A program made the position numbers and the translations under genes. A DNA stretch of 64,000 bases from Hippopus hippopus (taxonomy: Eukaryota > Mollusca > Bivalvia > Cardiida > Cardiidae), in assembly GCA_946811185.2 (NCBI GenBank), contig OX328106.1:32548426-32612425 (forward strand), given 5' to 3'. The notes under the pieces are model-generated. The model did not search any database. It saw only the letters and a program-made list of their open reading frames with translations, and had not been told where the DNA came from. Below, in pieces: positions 62,086-64,000 of this stretch. Position 1 is the stretch's first letter, and each line of letters opens with the position of its first letter.

Positions 62086-64000
62086 TTATATTTCACGATG
62101 CCCCCAAGCTAAAGTATCAATCTTATCTTTCAAAACAAACCTTTTATCATCACTTGCCCCTAACGCTTTTTTATTTAACTTTTCAGTATATATATTATGC
62201 TCCCTACTTCTTAAAACACTCATCTCTCTATACTGGTCTTTTTCTGTAAACAAACACTCTTTGAAATTATTAACGGTTATCTCTTTCTTAACAACTGATT
62301 GTTTAACACCTTTACATCTTTTATCTTCTATATCATCTAAAGTTTTATAAGCATACATTTTTGCCCCAAGACCAACAAACTCATTCATAATTTCACCACC
62401 TAACTCATCTTTGAACATTCCAACTACCCTAGCATTACAATCATTTTTTAAGAAATGGTCTTTAGGATAATTGCTTGTATCAAACATTTTAACCACATCT
62501 TTCTCCATATCCTTATATAAATCGTCAGTTTCTACTTCGAGAATAAAACTATCCGTATCAGTATAACACATTCTAACCTTTTCACCATACTTAGGTTTAA
62601 AGTAATTATAATAAGTTTTTTGCATATGCGTTTTACTAATATCTAAGATGCTTAATCCTGAGTAAATAGGTTTATCATATACCAACTTAGTGTTTTTCAT
62701 GTGTACCGCTGTTAGGTTTTCATCGAATATTGTTGCGTGACTATAGTTTGGTTTTGCTACTAATTTTTTACAACGCTCTTCACTAGAAACCAGTTCTATT
62801 GATACTCTGTTTCTTAGATTTTCCATAGTTTTACCAAAAACTGAGTTATTCATTAATTTAAAAAAATCTTTTTCGAAATTATTTTTAGCCGCTTTTCTCA
62901 GTTCAATGTTTGTATCAATATATGATTTAAGCCATGGGCTTTCCTCAAACTTAATTCCTCGATGTATTTTAGTAATCTTCAAACCTAAATCAACGCATGT
63001 TTCTAAAGCTTCATGATGAATAATGTAATTTTCTTTATTATTTAAGTTTGGAATAAGTTTTTCTACTTTTTCTATTTTTAAACGTTCAGGAGCTAAAGGA
63101 AAGTCGTTATGTAAATCATGTAATTCTCTCGGATATTCTAAATCTACTTCTAATATACATGGGATTTTTTGCCAAATTTCTAATTCTTTATTTGTCATCC
63201 ATTTAAAACCATGTGTAGGAAGAGGACGGCTCATTGCCCAAGGATAAAGACTGTTTGCATCTATATATAATAAATATTTTGATGGTTTACTAGAATCATA
63301 TAATTTACCCATATACTTATTATTTGCTTTTGCATATCTTTTACTACACATACTAACACCTCCTCTGATACCCTTTTCAACCATTAAAAGCATATCAGAA
63401 TCACTTAAAAGCTCTAGGTTCACTTTCGTTATTTTTAATGCTGCATCCCAAGCTAAACCAGGAGCTGTATAATACCAACTAGGGTCTAAATTATAGTTTT
63501 CACGACAAACATCTCTAAAGTTCTCAAAAACATCCGCTAAAAGCAATACATCTATTTTATTGTAAAGTTCTAAGTAATCCTTCAACGTTTTCATGTTAAA
63601 AGTTCTCCAAACCTTTTGCGCATGAGCACAATCTTCGTCACTAATTCCTTCTTTGTTTAAACTAGAGTAAAATGCTTTTTTAGGTGGTAATTCTTCATCT
63701 TTAAGTTTATCAAATGAATCTAAGTACTCATAAGGGAAAACTCCTTTTCTCCTAACCAAAGATAACTCATTAGCATTAAAATATTTCGATAAAATTTTTA
63801 ATTGGCTTTCTTTTAAGTTACTCGAAAGCTTATCTAAACTAGAACTCATAAATTTAAAGCTATCAAGAAATTTAATTTTATGTTTTATATTTTTTCCAAC
63901 CCAAATATTTTTACTAAAACTAATATATTTCTCTTCATTATTTGGAATACAATCAATTTTCCCTTCAGATTTGCCAAGACATTTAATAAAAAGATGAGCG
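62086..64000 (-). CDS. polB: Protein-primed family-B DNA polymerase of the Polinton (5' part beyond window)
   Basis: It replicates the element from a protein primer bound at the termini. The frame is open to the right edge; the ATG at 63,849 is internal, since upstream codons (AHLFIKCLG, LDSFKFM) continue the exonuclease domain without a stop. Numbered from that Met, it has the exonuclease III motif YNKID (96-100), motif A DANSLYP (197-203), motif B KLMNNSVFGKT (331-341) and motif C YTDTDS (429-434). A KGV motif (513-515) and a conserved C-terminus (TLAWGH) follow. Catalytic aspartates 197, 430 and 432 are present. The 638 codons visible are uninterrupted, so the gene looks intact here. The stop is TAA near 62,086. 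Confidence 0.95.
   Translation of the reverse strand, partial: AHLFIKCLGKSEGKIDCIPNNEEKYISFSKNIWVGKNIKHKIKFLDSFKFMSSSLDKLSSNLKESQLKILSKYFNANELSLVRRKGVFPYEYLDSFDKLKDEELPPKKAFYSSLNKEGISDEDCAHAQKVWRTFNMKTLKDYLELYNKIDVLLLADVFENFRDVCRENYNLDPSWYYTAPGLAWDAALKITKVNLELLSDSDMLLMVEKGIRGGVSMCSKRYAKANNKYMGKLYDSSKPSKYLLYIDANSLYPWAMSRPLPTHGFKWMTNKELEIWQKIPCILEVDLEYPRELHDLHNDFPLAPERLKIEKVEKLIPNLNNKENYIIHHEALETCVDLGLKITKIHRGIKFEESPWLKSYIDTNIELRKAAKNNFEKDFFKLMNNSVFGKTMENLRNRVSIELVSSEERCKKLVAKPNYSHATIFDENLTAVHMKNTKLVYDKPIYSGLSILDISKTHMQKTYYNYFKPKYGEKVRMCYTDTDSFILEVETDDLYKDMEKDVVKMFDTSNYPKDHFLKNDCNARVVGMFKDELGGEIMNEFVGLGAKMYAYKTLDDIEDKRCKGVKQSVVKKEITVNNFKECLFTEKDQYREMSVLRSREHNIYTEKLNKKALGASDDKRFVLKDKIDTLAWGHREI

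Larger units (their letters stand above)
60236..64000. mobile_element. Maverick/Polinton-like element, left part (runs off window)
   Basis: The extent rests on three things: a repeated terminal-type segment at 60,237, a marked rise in AT content after about 60,600, and three tightly packed intron-free frames, one a protein-primed DNA polymerase. Polintons are large self-synthesising elements related to adintoviruses, with a polymerase, integrase, ATPase and capsid genes; the last three are not in this part. The left boundary AGTGG is inferred from the second copy at 10,500. No host gene interrupts the segment. Confidence 0.8.

Overview
The window is repeat-dense, AT-rich eukaryotic DNA in which I find no convincing host gene. 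Almost everything recognisable is a transposable element or its debris. The element set points to a bivalve mollusc: a pearl/HINE-like element with a 145-bp internal tandem array, tRNA-derived SINEs whose 3' tail contains GGCGTTAAACACC, many hairpin-core MITEs, PIF/Harbinger elements, mariner relics, an APE-type LINE and a Maverick/Polinton. A heterodont such as a dreissenid or venerid is my best guess. That is recognition from memory, not a computed match.

Layout. 1-1161: 145-bp tandem array in a HINE-like element. 1.8-5.4 kb: a 685-bp inverted-repeat element, MITE-C, and a 1.56-kb compound foldback element (family E). 5.4-20 kb: MITEs of four families (A-D) and one old SINE in sequence with no gene. 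This stretch also holds a 182-bp copy of the Polinton-like end at 10.5 kb and a diverged third copy of family H at 12.77-13.0 kb. 20,959-23,736: a complete-length Harbinger element bounded by TAA duplications; its two genes face each other and each has one exon inside the other's intron, but both are broken. 24-48 kb: a second family-E copy, families F and G, SINEs, a 0.53-kb mariner (33.66-34.19 kb), a second DDE-transposase relic (38.6-38.9 kb) and clusters of MITEs. 48,441-49,948 and 57,109-58,624: two inverted arms of family H, about 1.5 kb each. They flank 7.2 kb that holds nested MITEs and a frameshifted LINE (52.9-56.5 kb). 59,024-60,032: a 1009-bp Harbinger deletion derivative with TAA duplications and a surviving piece of transposase. 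60,236-64,000: the left part of a Maverick/Polinton, with a RING protein gene, an unknown gene and a protein-primed family-B DNA polymerase running off the right edge.

Functional links. In the Polinton, the RING gene and the 169-codon gene carry the same upstream block of about 55 bp (A/T tracts, TATA-like box, ATAAAATAATTCAAG touching the ATG), which suggests one regulatory class. In the large Harbinger, the MADF/BESS DNA-binding protein and the DDE transposase form the usual two-protein system of that superfamily. Four MITE families use near-perfect hairpins at their centres, and some hairpins are shared between families with different flanks.

The least ordinary items are the Polinton's shared promoter block and RING cargo, the copy of its end 50 kb away, the mutually nested Harbinger genes, the large inverted family-H pair, and the exchange of hairpin cores between MITE families.
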